From Agarilytica sp033852175 (lineage in GTDB: Bacteria; Pseudomonadota; Gammaproteobacteria; Pseudomonadales; Cellvibrionaceae), in the NCBI GenBank assembly GCA_033852175.1, contig JAWSUY010000033.1:1-64000 (forward strand): DNA of 64,000 bases. Direction: 5' to 3'. A program made the position numbers and the translations under genes. Every line of letters starts with the position of its first letter. Position 1 is the first letter of the stretch. Shown here in pieces: positions 34,645 to 43,991 of this stretch. A model generated the notes under the pieces. The model saw only the letters and a list, made by a program, of their open reading frames with translations, was not told where the DNA came from and searched no databases.

Positions 34645-35487
34645 ATGATGCGAATTTTTGCCGTTTCTGACATTCATGTGGATTATGAAGTAAATGCTCA
34701 ATGGGTCGCGAGCCTTTCTTTTGAGGAGTATACGGAAGATGTTCTGATTTTGGCTGGTGATGTCAGCGACTCTATCGCACGTTTAAGTGCCTGCTTTCAG
34801 CAATTAACGAGAAAGTTTCGTCACGTATTTTTTGTGCCGGGAAATCATGACCTATGGGTGACTAAGCAAGGTCCTGAATGTTCGTTGAAAAAGTTTGATC
34901 AAGTGATGAGTCTGGCCGAAGCTTGCGGTGTTGTGACCCACCATGCCCGTGTCGGCCCTTATATCATTGCGCCACTTTTTTCATGGTACGACTATTCTTT
35001 TGGTGAACCGAATGACTATATTAAAATGGCGTGGATGGATTTTAAAAAATGCCGGTGGCCTAGTGCCTTGGCACACCCCAAAGATATATCCGAATATTTT
35101 CTCGATTTAAATCGCTCGGGCAGCCTTAGTCTTAATGCTAGCGTTAAAGGTTGTGAAGGAGCTGCGGTTGGTGAAGTGCTTGAGGAGGAGGGGGCGAAAG
35201 TGGGTAGTGAAAAAATTATTTCATTTTCACACTTTCTACCGCGTATTGATTTGATGCCCGATTATATTCCCGAAAAATTTCAAGAGCTTTATCCTGTGTT
35301 AGGAAGTGCGGCGATTGATAAAGTATTGAGGGAATTGCAGCCAATAATCCATGTGTATGGTCATAGCCATTTGAATCGCAATATTAAAATTGATGGCGTT
35401 CGATATATCAATAATGCTTTTGGTTACCCTGGAGAAGAGCGTATTAGCCGTAAGCGCTTGGTTAATATTCTTGATGGGGAGTCTTAG
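34645..35487 (+). CDS. Calcineurin-like metallophosphoesterase
   Basis: From the ATG at 34645 (280 aa); a TTG at 34636 and an ATG at 34648 are alternatives. The metallophosphoesterase signature is complete: FAVSDIHVD near the N-terminus, LILAGDVSD, FVPGNHDLW, a His in SFSHFLP, and HVYGHSHLNRN. These bind two metal ions. Relatives act on phosphomonoesters, nucleotides or phosphodiesters, and the substrate here is unknown. A variable insert lies between the second half and SHFLP (ASVKGCEGAAVGEVLEEEG). The gene is alone. Confidence 0.88.
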   Translation: MMRIFAVSDIHVDYEVNAQWVASLSFEEYTEDVLILAGDVSDSIARLSACFQQLTRKFRHVFFVPGNHDLWVTKQGPECSLKKFDQVMSLAEACGVVTHHARVGPYIIAPLFSWYDYSFGEPNDYIKMAWMDFKKCRWPSALAHPKDISEYFLDLNRSGSLSLNASVKGCEGAAVGEVLEEEGAKVGSEKIISFSHFLPRIDLMPDYIPEKFQELYPVLGSAAIDKVLRELQPIIHVYGHSHLNRNIKIDGVRYINNAFGYPGEERISRKRLVNILDGES

Positions 35488-35595
35488 CCGGTCGTTTTGT
35501 TCTTAATCAAAATGGGTGCTTTGGAATAGGTTTTGAATTTTACGCTTTGAAGGTGATTGTGGTAAAACCTGGCTGATTAAATCTATCTTGAGGGG

Positions 35596-37308
35596 TTAGG
35601 GAGTTAGAGCTAATTGAGATGTTGCTTTGGTAATATATTTTTCCCAGGAATCGCTGGCAAACACCGGTTTTGCTAACCAAAAACCTTGAGATGAGTCGCA
35701 GCCTATGTTCTGGACGATAGTCGATAATTCTTCGTTTTCAATGCCTTCTGCCACAACTTTCAAATCGAGTTGGTGGCCGAGAGCCGTTATAGCTTCCACT
35801 ATTTTTTTGTTCTTTTTATTTTTTTCCCAATTTAAAAAGAAGCGTTGATCAATTTTAAGTTGACTGCAGGGTAGGTCTGCTAAATATTCCATTGAGCTGT
35901 AACCGGTGCCAAAATCATCAATGGCGATGATCACTCCTTTTTCGGAAATCCCAAGTAAGACCTCTTTCGTTAATTCTGCGTGCTGCATAAGGTGGGTTTC
36001 GGTGATTTCGAGAATTAAGTCCTCTGGGTTTATATTGTATTTTTTTATCATTTCAAATAAATATTCGATAATGACATGGTTGTGGCAAAGATTGGCAGGC
36101 ATGTTAATCGCCATTTTTAGGGCTGGCATGCTTCCTTTCCAACGTTTTAATTGGCCAATGGCCTGATCGAACAACCATTGGTGATAGGGTATCGCCATAG
36201 AGCCCTGATGAATTAAATGTACGATATCTTCAGTTTGAATATCTTCGCCATTGTGATTCCAGCGTACGAGCGCTTCAACAGAATTACATCGATTGGATTT
36301 CACATCAAAAATGGGTTGATAAGCCAGTTTTACTTCTCCCGCTTGAAGTGCCGCCGGAAGGTTTTTGCTGAGTTCAGATTTTCGTTGCCATTGGGTGCGG
36401 TTGAGTTTCGAAAATTTAACGTATTGTGATCGTCCTTGTTCTTTAGCTTTATACAAGGCTGTGTCGACCTGCTTCAAAAGTTCATTGTGGTCATTCGCGG
36501 TTTCTGGGAAGTTGGCTAAGCCAATAGAAGGGTAAACGTACAAAACAATATTATCTAAATGAATAGGTCGGGGGATATGTTTTAGCAGCTTCTGAGCAAC
36601 GTAATGTCCTTCGTGTGACGCGGCATTTGGAAGTAGTACAAGAAATTCATCTCCGCCTAGCCTGGCGACACTATCTGAATGTCGAACGCATTCCCGAATC
36701 CTTTCTGCCACTATGCGTAAAATTTTATCTCCAGCATCATGACCGTGTGTATCATTGATTTGTTTGAAATAATCGATATCAAGGGAAATTAGGCTCAAAG
36801 TTCTATCGTAACGCTTGGCTTCATTTACTGTTTGTTCCAGGCGATTCATAAATAACGAGCGATTTAATAGGCCCGTCAGTGAGTCGTAGTGGGCCATCTG
36901 TTTGAGCTGTTTTTGCAGTGAAAAAGTGCGCATCGCATTTTTTAATGTGTGCAAAAAACTAGAGTGAGAGAGTTCACTCTTTATGATGTAATCTTGTACG
37001 CCCATTTGCATCAGGTCCAATGCAAGTCGTTCATGGCCTGGATCGGTACTTAAAACTATCGGGAAATCGGGGCGGCGAAGGTTTTTACTGAGTGCCACCA
37101 GCAGCTCTTTAACGTTTCCATCTTGAAGTTTTTGATCGACAATACAGCATTGCGGGCAGTTATCTGCGAAATATTCGAGGGCTTTGGATATGTCAGTGAT
37201 CAGAAGGGTGTCGGCAAAAATCTTCTTTTTACCTTCCAGCATGCTGAGGTAGTAATCGTAGTCTTGGGGGTTGCTATCGATGATCACGAGGTGATTGTTA
37301 TGATTCAT
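35596..37308 (-). CDS. REC-GGDEF-EAL protein, probable bifunctional c-di-GMP enzyme
   Basis: This 570-residue protein has an N-terminal receiver with acceptor Asp-58 (CIVDQK) and Lys-110. The GGDEF domain has RLGGDEF at 218-222 and the inhibitory I-site RHSD at 209-212. The EAL domain has EAL at 345-347, ITETHLM, IDDFGTGYSS and AEGIENEE. All residues usually needed for diguanylate cyclase and phosphodiesterase activity appear present, so the protein can make or break c-di-GMP, probably switched by phosphorylation of the receiver. No kinase is adjacent. The orphan kinases elsewhere in the window are possible partners, but this is speculative. Confidence 0.92.
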   Translation of the reverse strand: MNHNNHLVIIDSNPQDYDYYLSMLEGKKKIFADTLLITDISKALEYFADNCPQCCIVDQKLQDGNVKELLVALSKNLRRPDFPIVLSTDPGHERLALDLMQMGVQDYIIKSELSHSSFLHTLKNAMRTFSLQKQLKQMAHYDSLTGLLNRSLFMNRLEQTVNEAKRYDRTLSLISLDIDYFKQINDTHGHDAGDKILRIVAERIRECVRHSDSVARLGGDEFLVLLPNAASHEGHYVAQKLLKHIPRPIHLDNIVLYVYPSIGLANFPETANDHNELLKQVDTALYKAKEQGRSQYVKFSKLNRTQWQRKSELSKNLPAALQAGEVKLAYQPIFDVKSNRCNSVEALVRWNHNGEDIQTEDIVHLIHQGSMAIPYHQWLFDQAIGQLKRWKGSMPALKMAINMPANLCHNHVIIEYLFEMIKKYNINPEDLILEITETHLMQHAELTKEVLLGISEKGVIIAIDDFGTGYSSMEYLADLPCSQLKIDQRFFLNWEKNKKNKKIVEAITALGHQLDLKVVAEGIENEELSTIVQNIGCDSSQGFWLAKPVFASDSWEKYITKATSQLALTP

Positions 37309-37885
37309 ATGCTGGCAGTCTTGCTCTTGGGTGACGGTTGTTGATCCGTTTGAGCTGACAGATAACCAAATGTTATCTGAGCGTATTTTTAACTGTATTC
37401 GCTAGCGCTCGCAGATAAGTAGGCTCCTACTGAGAGCAAATTAAAGATGCTATCTTTACACCGCTAGATGTTGTTGCTTGGCGTGGCCAAGCCTCGATTT
37501 CTGGGGTGTACTCCGGGCATTTTAATTCACTCTGGCTACGAGCCATTTCCGGGCGGGCACTGGCTAGTGCCCATCAATTGTACTGTAAGCTAAAGTGGGT
37601 CCCATCATTATCGATTCTTGTTGCGTAATCAAGCCCTTCAAAAGAAAACTGGTACAGGGTTCTGCTTCTGGATGAAAACGCCGTCGTTGCCGCTCTTGGG
37701 GATCGGTTACAATGCACGTTCTGTCGGTTTTGGGGGCTGAGTGCGTGAATTGACGTATCGCTAACAGTTGAGAATTTATCTGTTGTTTTAGTGTGGGGTG
37801 TTTGAGTATTGCCGTAGTGAATTAAAAACATCAGTTTTACATTTGATTGCTTGGGAATGTAACGACTTTAAGAGGGTTGGTTTTT
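37309..37885. other. Intergenic region with hairpins, no gene accepted
   Basis: About 575 bp. It contains the diverged right end of the inverted-repeat family (37542-37560) and a perfect 7-bp hairpin GGGCACT/AGTGCCC at 37555-37572. An 85-codon minus-strand ORF (37574-37831) has no recognised family and no conserved context. Confidence 0.45.
37871..37876 (+). promoter_or_regulatory. Ribosome binding site deciding the TauE/SafE start
   Basis: AGAGGG nine bases before the TTG at 37886. The longer TTG start at 37847 has no such site. Confidence 0.55.
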
Positions 37886-38638
37886 TTGGATGCTGTAGCT
37901 TTATTGCCGTGGTTGATGTGTGCCGTAATCTTGTTTGTGGGTTGCTGCCTTCAAGCCGCTTTGGGGTTCGGAGTGGCCGTTTTGGGTGCGCCAGTTATTA
38001 TATTGCTGGAGCCTTCTTGGGTGCCGTATGTCCTGACGTCTACGGCTTTATTATTAAGCGGGATAAATGCTTGGTATCAGCGGAGCGATATTCATCTGGG
38101 AACAATTGTGCCGGCAATGCTGGCGAGAATCCCTGGCACTGTGATTGGCACCTGGCTCTTGGTTAGTATTAGCGTGTTGTGGTTGCATGTGTTTGTTGCT
38201 GTATCCGTTTTGATTGCGGTGATGGTGAGTATCTCGACTGTGCGTTTTGAGGCTACTCCTGCTCGGCTTTCATGGGCGGGCTTGCTCAGTGGTTTTATGG
38301 GGACAACAACATCGATCGGTGGCCCACCAATAGCTATGGTTATGCAGTATGGCGATCCCGCGAGTGTGCGTGCGAACCTCAGCTTTTATTTTGCTTTTAG
38401 TTGCGTCGTGAGTCTGGGGAGCTATGCCGTAGCGGGATTGTTAAATGGTCATATTCTATTGCTTTGTCTGAGCTTTACGCCGTCGGCAATATTGGGCTTT
38501 GTGGTAGGGAAGAGATTACAGGCCTGGGTCGATAAGGATCGATTCAGGCCCATTTTGCTGGTTTTATGCGTGGTCGCCAGCGTTATTTCACTTATTGGAG
38601 TAGCGGCTGCGTTGCTATCCGGTTCAGGCTTCCTCTGA
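37886..38638 (+). CDS. TauE/SafE-family membrane permease
   Basis: This 250-residue protein starts with TTG at 37886, chosen because AGAGGG (37871-37876) lies nine bases before it. A TTG at 37847 would add 13 residues. It has about eight membrane helices and the repeated TauE motif pattern: GFGVAVLGAPVIILLEPSW in the first half and GFMGTTTSIGGPPIAMVMQY in the second. Such proteins export sulfite or sulfonates or transport related anions. The substrate cannot be assigned. No sulfur-metabolism genes are adjacent. Confidence 0.85.
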   Translation: MDAVALLPWLMCAVILFVGCCLQAALGFGVAVLGAPVIILLEPSWVPYVLTSTALLLSGINAWYQRSDIHLGTIVPAMLARIPGTVIGTWLLVSISVLWLHVFVAVSVLIAVMVSISTVRFEATPARLSWAGLLSGFMGTTTSIGGPPIAMVMQYGDPASVRANLSFYFAFSCVVSLGSYAVAGLLNGHILLLCLSFTPSAILGFVVGKRLQAWVDKDRFRPILLVLCVVASVISLIGVAAALLSGSGFL

Positions 38639-38729
38639 TGAATAGGATTTTCTTTATTCGCTTATAGCGGGCTGGAGCTCTATTGAATCGTTATTTTTGC
38701 GCACTGAAACTGTATGCCGCTGTCAGTTC

Positions 38730-39494
38730 CTAATCCTCCATTTCGCGGTTTATGGCCAGGGGGCCCCACGCTTGGCAGGTTGGCATAACCTCTATATTGT
38801 TAATGTTGACGTGCTCTGGAACACTCGTAGTCCAAAATACTATATCGGCAATATCCTCAGCAAGAAGAGGCTTCGTGTTTTCATAAACATCATCGGCCTT
38901 TTGTTGGTCGCCTTTTAGGCGCGTCAGTGAAAAGTTAGTATTGGCTAAGCCTGGTTCAATATTCGACACGCGAATTTGCTTGCCCAAAACATCCGAACGC
39001 AGTGAGCGTGAAAACTGCTGAACAAAGGCTTTAGTGCCGCCGTAGGCGTTACAGCCTGGGTAGGGCCATGATGCCGCTATCGAGCCAATATTGACGATGT
39101 GACCGCGATTACGCGTGACCATCAGGGGGAGAACTTTACGTGTAATGCGTACTAAGCCTTTTATGTTGGTATCGATCATTGTTTCCCAGTCATCGAGGCT
39201 GGCTTCTTGTGCCGATTGGGTGCCGAGGGCTAGCCCTGCATTATTGATTAAAATATCAAACTCACGAAAATCAGTGGGGATGCCATCGAAAAAGTGTTCA
39301 ATTGAATCTTTGTAGCGGACGTCCAGTGGTGCAAAAGCCACTTTGCTTGGGTCCGGCATTTGACGTTGAAGTTCGACCAGTTTTGCGACATTCCTTGCGC
39401 CCATCACGACTTTATAGCCATTGGCTGCGTATTTTTTTGCGCAGGCTTCGCCAAAGCCAGAAGATGCGCCAGTAATTAATACGGTTTTTGTCAT
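38730..39494 (-). CDS. Short-chain dehydrogenase/reductase (YdfG-like)
   Basis: This 254-residue classical SDR has the nucleotide-binding TGASSGFGEA and NNAGLAL. The catalytic residues are Ser (within IGSIAASWPYPG) and the Tyr-x-x-x-Lys in YGGTK. It closely resembles YdfG-type NADP-dependent 3-hydroxy acid dehydrogenases, which oxidise serine, 3-hydroxyisobutyrate and similar substrates. The context fits weakly with 3-hydroxyisobutyryl-CoA hydrolase about 36 kb away, so no pathway link is claimed. TAAGGAG before the ATG is a strong ribosome site. Confidence 0.88.
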   Translation of the reverse strand: MTKTVLITGASSGFGEACAKKYAANGYKVVMGARNVAKLVELQRQMPDPSKVAFAPLDVRYKDSIEHFFDGIPTDFREFDILINNAGLALGTQSAQEASLDDWETMIDTNIKGLVRITRKVLPLMVTRNRGHIVNIGSIAASWPYPGCNAYGGTKAFVQQFSRSLRSDVLGKQIRVSNIEPGLANTNFSLTRLKGDQQKADDVYENTKPLLAEDIADIVFWTTSVPEHVNINNIEVMPTCQAWGPLAINREMED

Positions 39495-39546
39495 GGTTAT
39501 CTCCTTAGTTTATTAAGGGGCGATTCTAAACTATATCTGGGGTGGT

Positions 39547-39620
39547 GTGGGTCTGGATCAGGGGCGGAGTGGGTCTGGATCAGGGGCGGAGTGGGTCTGG
39601 ATCAGGGGCGGAGTGGGTTT
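39547..39620. repeat. 22-bp tandem repeat, 3.4 copies
   Basis: Three identical 22-bp units (39547-39568, 39569-39590, 39591-39612), each beginning GTGGGTCTGGATC, plus a partial fourth. It lies between the SDR gene and tRNA-Ile2. Confidence 0.95.
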
Positions 39621-39730
39621 GGGGTTGGCGGGTAATAAATAGTGGAAGGGTTGGTTCGTGGTTGCTGTGCCGGAAGGGGTCTTTGGCTTTTCCAGTCTAC
39701 GTATAATTATTTTCTAGGGGAGTGTGAAAA

Positions 39731-39807
39731 TGGTGGGCCTTCCCAGACTCGAACTGGGGACCTGCCGATTATGAGTCGGATGCTCTAACCAACTGAGCTA
39801 AAGGCCC
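39731..39807 (-). tRNA. tRNA-Ile2 (CAU, lysidine-modified)
   Basis: Cloverleaf on the minus strand: acceptor GGGCCTT/AAGGCCC, encoded CCA end at 39731-39733, anticodon CAT at 39771-39773 in a CTCATAA loop, and the T-arm GTTCGAGTC. Elongator Met has the same anticodon loop, but the position beside rpoD matches the E. coli ileX location, which favours Ile2. In that case C34 becomes lysidine so that the tRNA reads AUA. Confidence 0.9.
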
Positions 39808-39877
39808 ATTTTCACAAAATGGAATCACTTTACGTGTTAAGAGTTAACGGGGCGTAAAGTAAGTGGCTGGCTTAAAT

Positions 39878-39904
39878 CAGCGGCGCGATTATAGTGCGCC
39901 GCTG
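39878..39904 (-). terminator. Probable rpoD terminator
   Basis: A perfect 9-bp stem CAGCGGCGC/GCGCCGCTG with a 9-nt loop lies 19 bases past the rpoD stop. The loop, read on the minus strand, contains TATAAT, so it might also be the -10 of a tRNA promoter. Confidence 0.5.
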
Positions 39905-39922
39905 TTTTGAATTCCAGCGCTT

Positions 39923-41755
39923 TTACTGATTGTTATTGTTGGTTCCGTCGTCTAAGAATCCACGGAGGTGGTCTGAACGAGAAGGATGACGAAGTTTGCG
40001 CAGTGCTTTCGCTTCAATTTGACGAATACGTTCACGAGTTACGTCGAATTGTTTGCCTACTTCTTCCAATGTATGGTCCGTATTCATATCAATGCCGAAG
40101 CGCATACGCAGAACTTTAGCTTCGCGAGCAGTTAAGCCTGCGAGAACCGAGCGAGTAGACTCTTGCAAGCCTTGCGATGTTGCGGATTCGACAGGTGATG
40201 TGATGGCCACGTCTTCAATAAAGTCACCAAGATGCGTGTCTTCATCGTCGCCAATAGGAGTTTCCATCGAGATGGGTTCTTTAGCGATTTTAAGGACTTT
40301 ACGAATCTTGTCTTCTGGCATTTCCATGCGTTCGCCAAGTTCTTCTGGCGTTGGCTCGCGGCCCATTTCTTGAAGCATTTGACGAGAGATGCGATTAAGT
40401 TTGTTAATCGTCTCTATCATGTGCACAGGAATACGGATGGTACGCGCTTGGTCAGCAATGGAACGTGTAATTGCTTGGCGAATCCACCATGTGGCGTAGG
40501 TCGAAAATTTGTAACCACGGCGGTATTCAAATTTATCAACGGCCTTCATCAAGCCAATATTGCCTTCTTGAATGAGGTCGAGGAATTGTAAACCACGGTT
40601 GGTGTATTTTTTCGCGATGGAAATTACCAATCGTAGGTTAGCTTCAACCATTTCTTTCTTGGCGCGACGAGCCTTGGCTTCTCCGATCGACATACGTCGA
40701 TTGATTTCTTTTACCACGGCTAGCTCAAGACCGGTATTGCCTTGAACATACTTAAGTTTACGTTGGCTACGAAGAATATCTTCTTGTAGGGGGCGTAGGG
40801 AGTCTGAATAGTCGCGTTTTTTTGCGATAATTTCTGGAATCCAGTTTTCGTTGGTCTCATTCCCTGGGAACTCTTTGACGAAGGTCTTGCGTGGCATACC
40901 TGCGTGTCGAGCACAAAGGCGCATAATTGCGCGCTCTTCAGCGCGAACTTTGCCGAGGTTTTCTCGCGCAATGTTATATATTGGGTCAAATTGACGTGGA
41001 GGCAATTTAAAGAATTTGAATACGTCTCCAAGCTCTTCTAGAGATTTGTCGGCTTGTTTGCTTTCGCGCCCATGCTTCTCTATGCACTCTATTGACGCGA
41101 TGAGAACTACGCGAAGCGCTTCGAAGCGCTCTTTCGCATATTCAGGGTCGATACCTGTGTTTGTATCGTCGTCATCGTCATCGCTTTTATCGGCTGACTT
41201 ATCCACGGGAGCTGGAGGGGTGACATTTTCAGCTGGGTCTAACCAACCGCCAATAACGTCGCTTAAGCGGCGTTCGCCCTTTTCGATGAGGTCGAACTCA
41301 TCCATGATGCGCTGAACTGTATTTGGCCAATAAGCCAGTGCGTGCATCAATTCGCGGATACCTTCTTCGATGCGTTTTGCAATGGCTATTTCACCTTCTC
41401 GGGTGAGTAGCTCGACAGTGCCCATCTCACGCATATACATGCGTACTGGGTCGGTCGTGCGGCCGGCTTCAGTTTCAACTGCGGCTAATGCCGCTGCCGC
41501 TTCTGCCGCTGCGATATCATCAGTGGTTTGGGTGTCGGATGCGGACAATAATAGCTCGTCAGCATCTGGCGCCACTTCGTAGACGCGGATACCCATGTCG
41601 TTGATCATCTGAATGATGTCTTCGACTTGATCCGGATCCGAAATATCATCGGGAAGGTGATCGTTTACCTCATCGTACGTAAGGTAACCTTGTTCTCTAC
41701 CTCGGTTGATGAGTTCTTTAATTCGAGACTGTTTTTTCTGACCCTGGTCGCTCAT
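39923..41755 (-). CDS. rpoD: RNA polymerase sigma-70 factor RpoD
   Basis: This 610-residue protein, of the usual length for gammaproteobacterial RpoD, has all regions. Region 1.1 is at the start (KQSRIKELINRGREQGYLTY), and 1.2 (TDPVRMYMREMGTVELL) lies before the large non-conserved insert. That insert includes an Asp-rich stretch (KSDDDDDDTNTG). Region 2 has GYKFSTYATWWIRQAITRSI for -10 recognition and melting. Region 4 has TLEEVGKQFDVTRERIRQIE, the -35 helix-turn-helix. It directs transcription of housekeeping genes. It is the last gene of the rpsU-yqeY-dnaG-rpoD group, 133 bp after dnaG. Confidence 0.99.
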   Translation of the reverse strand: MSDQGQKKQSRIKELINRGREQGYLTYDEVNDHLPDDISDPDQVEDIIQMINDMGIRVYEVAPDADELLLSASDTQTTDDIAAAEAAAALAAVETEAGRTTDPVRMYMREMGTVELLTREGEIAIAKRIEEGIRELMHALAYWPNTVQRIMDEFDLIEKGERRLSDVIGGWLDPAENVTPPAPVDKSADKSDDDDDDTNTGIDPEYAKERFEALRVVLIASIECIEKHGRESKQADKSLEELGDVFKFFKLPPRQFDPIYNIARENLGKVRAEERAIMRLCARHAGMPRKTFVKEFPGNETNENWIPEIIAKKRDYSDSLRPLQEDILRSQRKLKYVQGNTGLELAVVKEINRRMSIGEAKARRAKKEMVEANLRLVISIAKKYTNRGLQFLDLIQEGNIGLMKAVDKFEYRRGYKFSTYATWWIRQAITRSIADQARTIRIPVHMIETINKLNRISRQMLQEMGREPTPEELGERMEMPEDKIRKVLKIAKEPISMETPIGDDEDTHLGDFIEDVAITSPVESATSQGLQESTRSVLAGLTAREAKVLRMRFGIDMNTDHTLEEVGKQFDVTRERIRQIEAKALRKLRHPSRSDHLRGFLDDGTNNNNQ

Positions 41756-41888
41756 TAAGCTTCCTGTAGCGTTATGAAAGTGTGAAATTTTGCAAGCGCG
41801 CGATTATATCGGGATATGGTGCCGCTCGCTATAAATTCAAGCCGAAACTGCGGCTTTTTATGAAGAATTCTGTGCCGAAGGGGCGGTT

Positions 41889-43949
41889 TTAGGATCGAGA
41901 GAGTTCGATTAGGCGTTTCTTTTGCTCTGAGCTTAGGTTTTTGAGACCTATAGCCTTTAGTGTGCTGAGTTCTTGTTGGTGGTTGCGTTGGCTGTGGTTT
42001 TCGCTCAGCGTCTCTAGCGTTGAGCTCAATTCGCTCAGTGAATCATAGGTGTTGATTGTTTTGGCCGTACTTAAAAGCTGGTTGGCCATGAGTTTGGCCA
42101 GTTTTTGTTGTTGTTTGATTCCTTTTGCCCCACCCCAGAAGCCAAGAATGTTGTTGAAGTTGCTGTTGGGGCGCTTTTGAAGATAATTAATGACTTCACT
42201 TAGGCAGAGAAGGTCGGGGTCGTTGCCTGCTTCTATTTGTGGTGGCGTTTCTAGCTTGCTTAGAAGGCTTGGATCTTCGAGTAGGATGATCGTCGCATGT
42301 TCTGCTGCAGACAGTTCTACTGTGGGTTTCCGTTGGGGTCTTAGGTTGAGCTGGGTTGGTGGTCGATTTGCGTACCCGGACTGGTCGTCTGCTGGGGGGA
42401 TTTGGTCTGGATACGGCTCTGGGTAGGGGGCGTTCTGGTACCCTGGGTCACTATCAGTTGTGTTGTTTCGACTCGGCTCATTTTCTAGCTGCGTTTCATT
42501 TGCTGCGTGAGACTGTTCCTTTGGCTGAGGCTGTATCTGGGCTTTAGTTTCTAAGTTGGGCTGAGGTGCGCTCTTCGGCTGAGGCTCGCTCCCTGGCCGA
42601 AGCTCTTTTCGGGGTTGAGGCTCTCTTTTTGGCTGAGCCTCTAAAAGTAAAATCTTTTCATTTTGAAGTTCGTCCAGTACTTCGCGCGATAGGCCCGTGC
42701 GTCGTGCTAGGTTGTCGAACATGAGTTCCCTGAATATGCCTTGCGGGAGTTTTGCGATGAGTGGCGCTGCCGTTTTACTAAAGCGGGCTCTGCCGTCCAT
42801 GCTTTTGATGTCTATGCCTTCGGCGGCGACATCAAATAGAAATTCTTCAAGAGGGATGGATAGGCCGGTTTGTTCGATAAAGCGATCGCGTCCTATTTGT
42901 CTCACGAGGCTGTCGGGATCTTGCCCTTCGGCTAAAAACAGAAACTTGATTTGCCTGCCATCCTCCATGGAGGATAGTGAGTTGGTAAATGCTCGCAGTG
43001 CCGCTTTGCGCCCTGCGTTGTCGCCATCAAAGCAAAATATTATCTCGCTAACATAGCGAAAGGCGAGTTTTAGGTGGTCTTCGCCGCAGGCGGTTCCCAG
43101 TGTAGCAACGGCGTTACGTATGTCGAATTGGGCCAGCGCGATGACGTCCATGTAGCCTTCCACAACGATAAGGCTGCTCAGGTCTCGCTGTTTGCAGGCT
43201 TCGTAAAGCCCATATAGTTCTTGGCTTTTGTGGAATACATCTGTTTCTGGGGAGTTTAAGTATTTGGGTTTGTCGTCCCCAAGTACTCGCCCGCCAAATC
43301 CAATGACGCGCCCGCGTGTATCCCGAATCGGAAAGGTGATGCGGTAGCGAAATCGGTCGTACTTTTTGTTTTCTTCTTCTTTGTGGATCACCAGGCCGGA
43401 GTCTATTAGTAGTGACTCGGACTCATTGTTTTTGCCTAAGGATGAAAGCAGGTTGTCCCTGCCTGGCGGGGCGAAGCCGATACCGAAATCCTTTGCGATT
43501 TGTCCGGATAAGCCGCGACCTTTCAAATATTTGACGGCGTTGTGCTTTTGCGGGTGAGTTTTGAGCTTGTCCTGGTAAAATTCGCTGGCGGCTTCTAGTG
43601 TGTCGAAGAGTTTTCTTCTGCGGAAATCCTGTTTGGCGAACTCGACATTTTGTTCGCGAGGGACCTCCATGCCTGCGGTTTTGGCGAGAGATTCAACGGC
43701 TTCTATAAAGCCCTCTCGCTCGTACTCCATGACAAAGCCAAGGGCATTGCCGGAGGCGCCACAGCCAAAGCAATAATAGAATTGCTTATCTGGGCTAACG
43801 GTAAACGAGGGGGTTTTTTCTTGATGAAAGGGGCAGCATGCCGCGTAATTCTTGCCCGTCTTCTTGAGCTTAACGCGACTGTCGACGATATTGACGATGT
43901 CTAGTCGAGAAAGTAGATCGTCGATAAAGGTTTGGGGTATGCGGCTCAT
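41889..43949 (-). CDS. dnaG: DNA primase DnaG
   Basis: This 686-residue protein is longer than the roughly 580 usual for E. coli. The N-terminal zinc-binding domain has C39-x2-H42-x17-C60-x2-C63 (CCPFHQEKTPSF and FYYCFGCGASGN). The RNA polymerase/Toprim core includes FGIGFAPPG, IGFGGRVLGDDKPKYLNSPE, LIVVEGYMDVIAL and FCFDGDNAGRKAA. The C-terminal helicase-interacting domain begins around residue 560. Between core and C-terminal domain is an extended Pro/Gln/Glu-rich linker, about residues 447-545, with repeated PQP words. It synthesises RNA primers at the fork with DnaB. Confidence 0.98.
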   Translation of the reverse strand: MSRIPQTFIDDLLSRLDIVNIVDSRVKLKKTGKNYAACCPFHQEKTPSFTVSPDKQFYYCFGCGASGNALGFVMEYEREGFIEAVESLAKTAGMEVPREQNVEFAKQDFRRRKLFDTLEAASEFYQDKLKTHPQKHNAVKYLKGRGLSGQIAKDFGIGFAPPGRDNLLSSLGKNNESESLLIDSGLVIHKEEENKKYDRFRYRITFPIRDTRGRVIGFGGRVLGDDKPKYLNSPETDVFHKSQELYGLYEACKQRDLSSLIVVEGYMDVIALAQFDIRNAVATLGTACGEDHLKLAFRYVSEIIFCFDGDNAGRKAALRAFTNSLSSMEDGRQIKFLFLAEGQDPDSLVRQIGRDRFIEQTGLSIPLEEFLFDVAAEGIDIKSMDGRARFSKTAAPLIAKLPQGIFRELMFDNLARRTGLSREVLDELQNEKILLLEAQPKREPQPRKELRPGSEPQPKSAPQPNLETKAQIQPQPKEQSHAANETQLENEPSRNNTTDSDPGYQNAPYPEPYPDQIPPADDQSGYANRPPTQLNLRPQRKPTVELSAAEHATIILLEDPSLLSKLETPPQIEAGNDPDLLCLSEVINYLQKRPNSNFNNILGFWGGAKGIKQQQKLAKLMANQLLSTAKTINTYDSLSELSSTLETLSENHSQRNHQQELSTLKAIGLKNLSSEQKKRLIELSRS

Positions 43950-43991
43950 CGACTTAGTGTACAGCGCCCTACAATAGCTGAGAAGGGCGTG

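Noticed and set aside
37574..37831. 85-codon minus-strand ORF
   Set aside because: No family recognised, no ribosome site and no conserved context, although the C-terminal FEGLDYATRIDNDG looks slightly protein-like. It might be a gene remnant.
39731..39807. tRNA-Met elongator instead of tRNA-Ile2
   Set aside because: The CAT anticodon fits both. The place beside rpoD matches ileX, so Ile2 was preferred, but a tRNA identity model should confirm it.
41839..41856. Terminator between dnaG and rpoD
   Set aside because: A 6-bp hairpin AAGCCG/CGGCTT is present, but the T run lies on the plus strand where nothing is transcribed; too weak for a minus-strand call.
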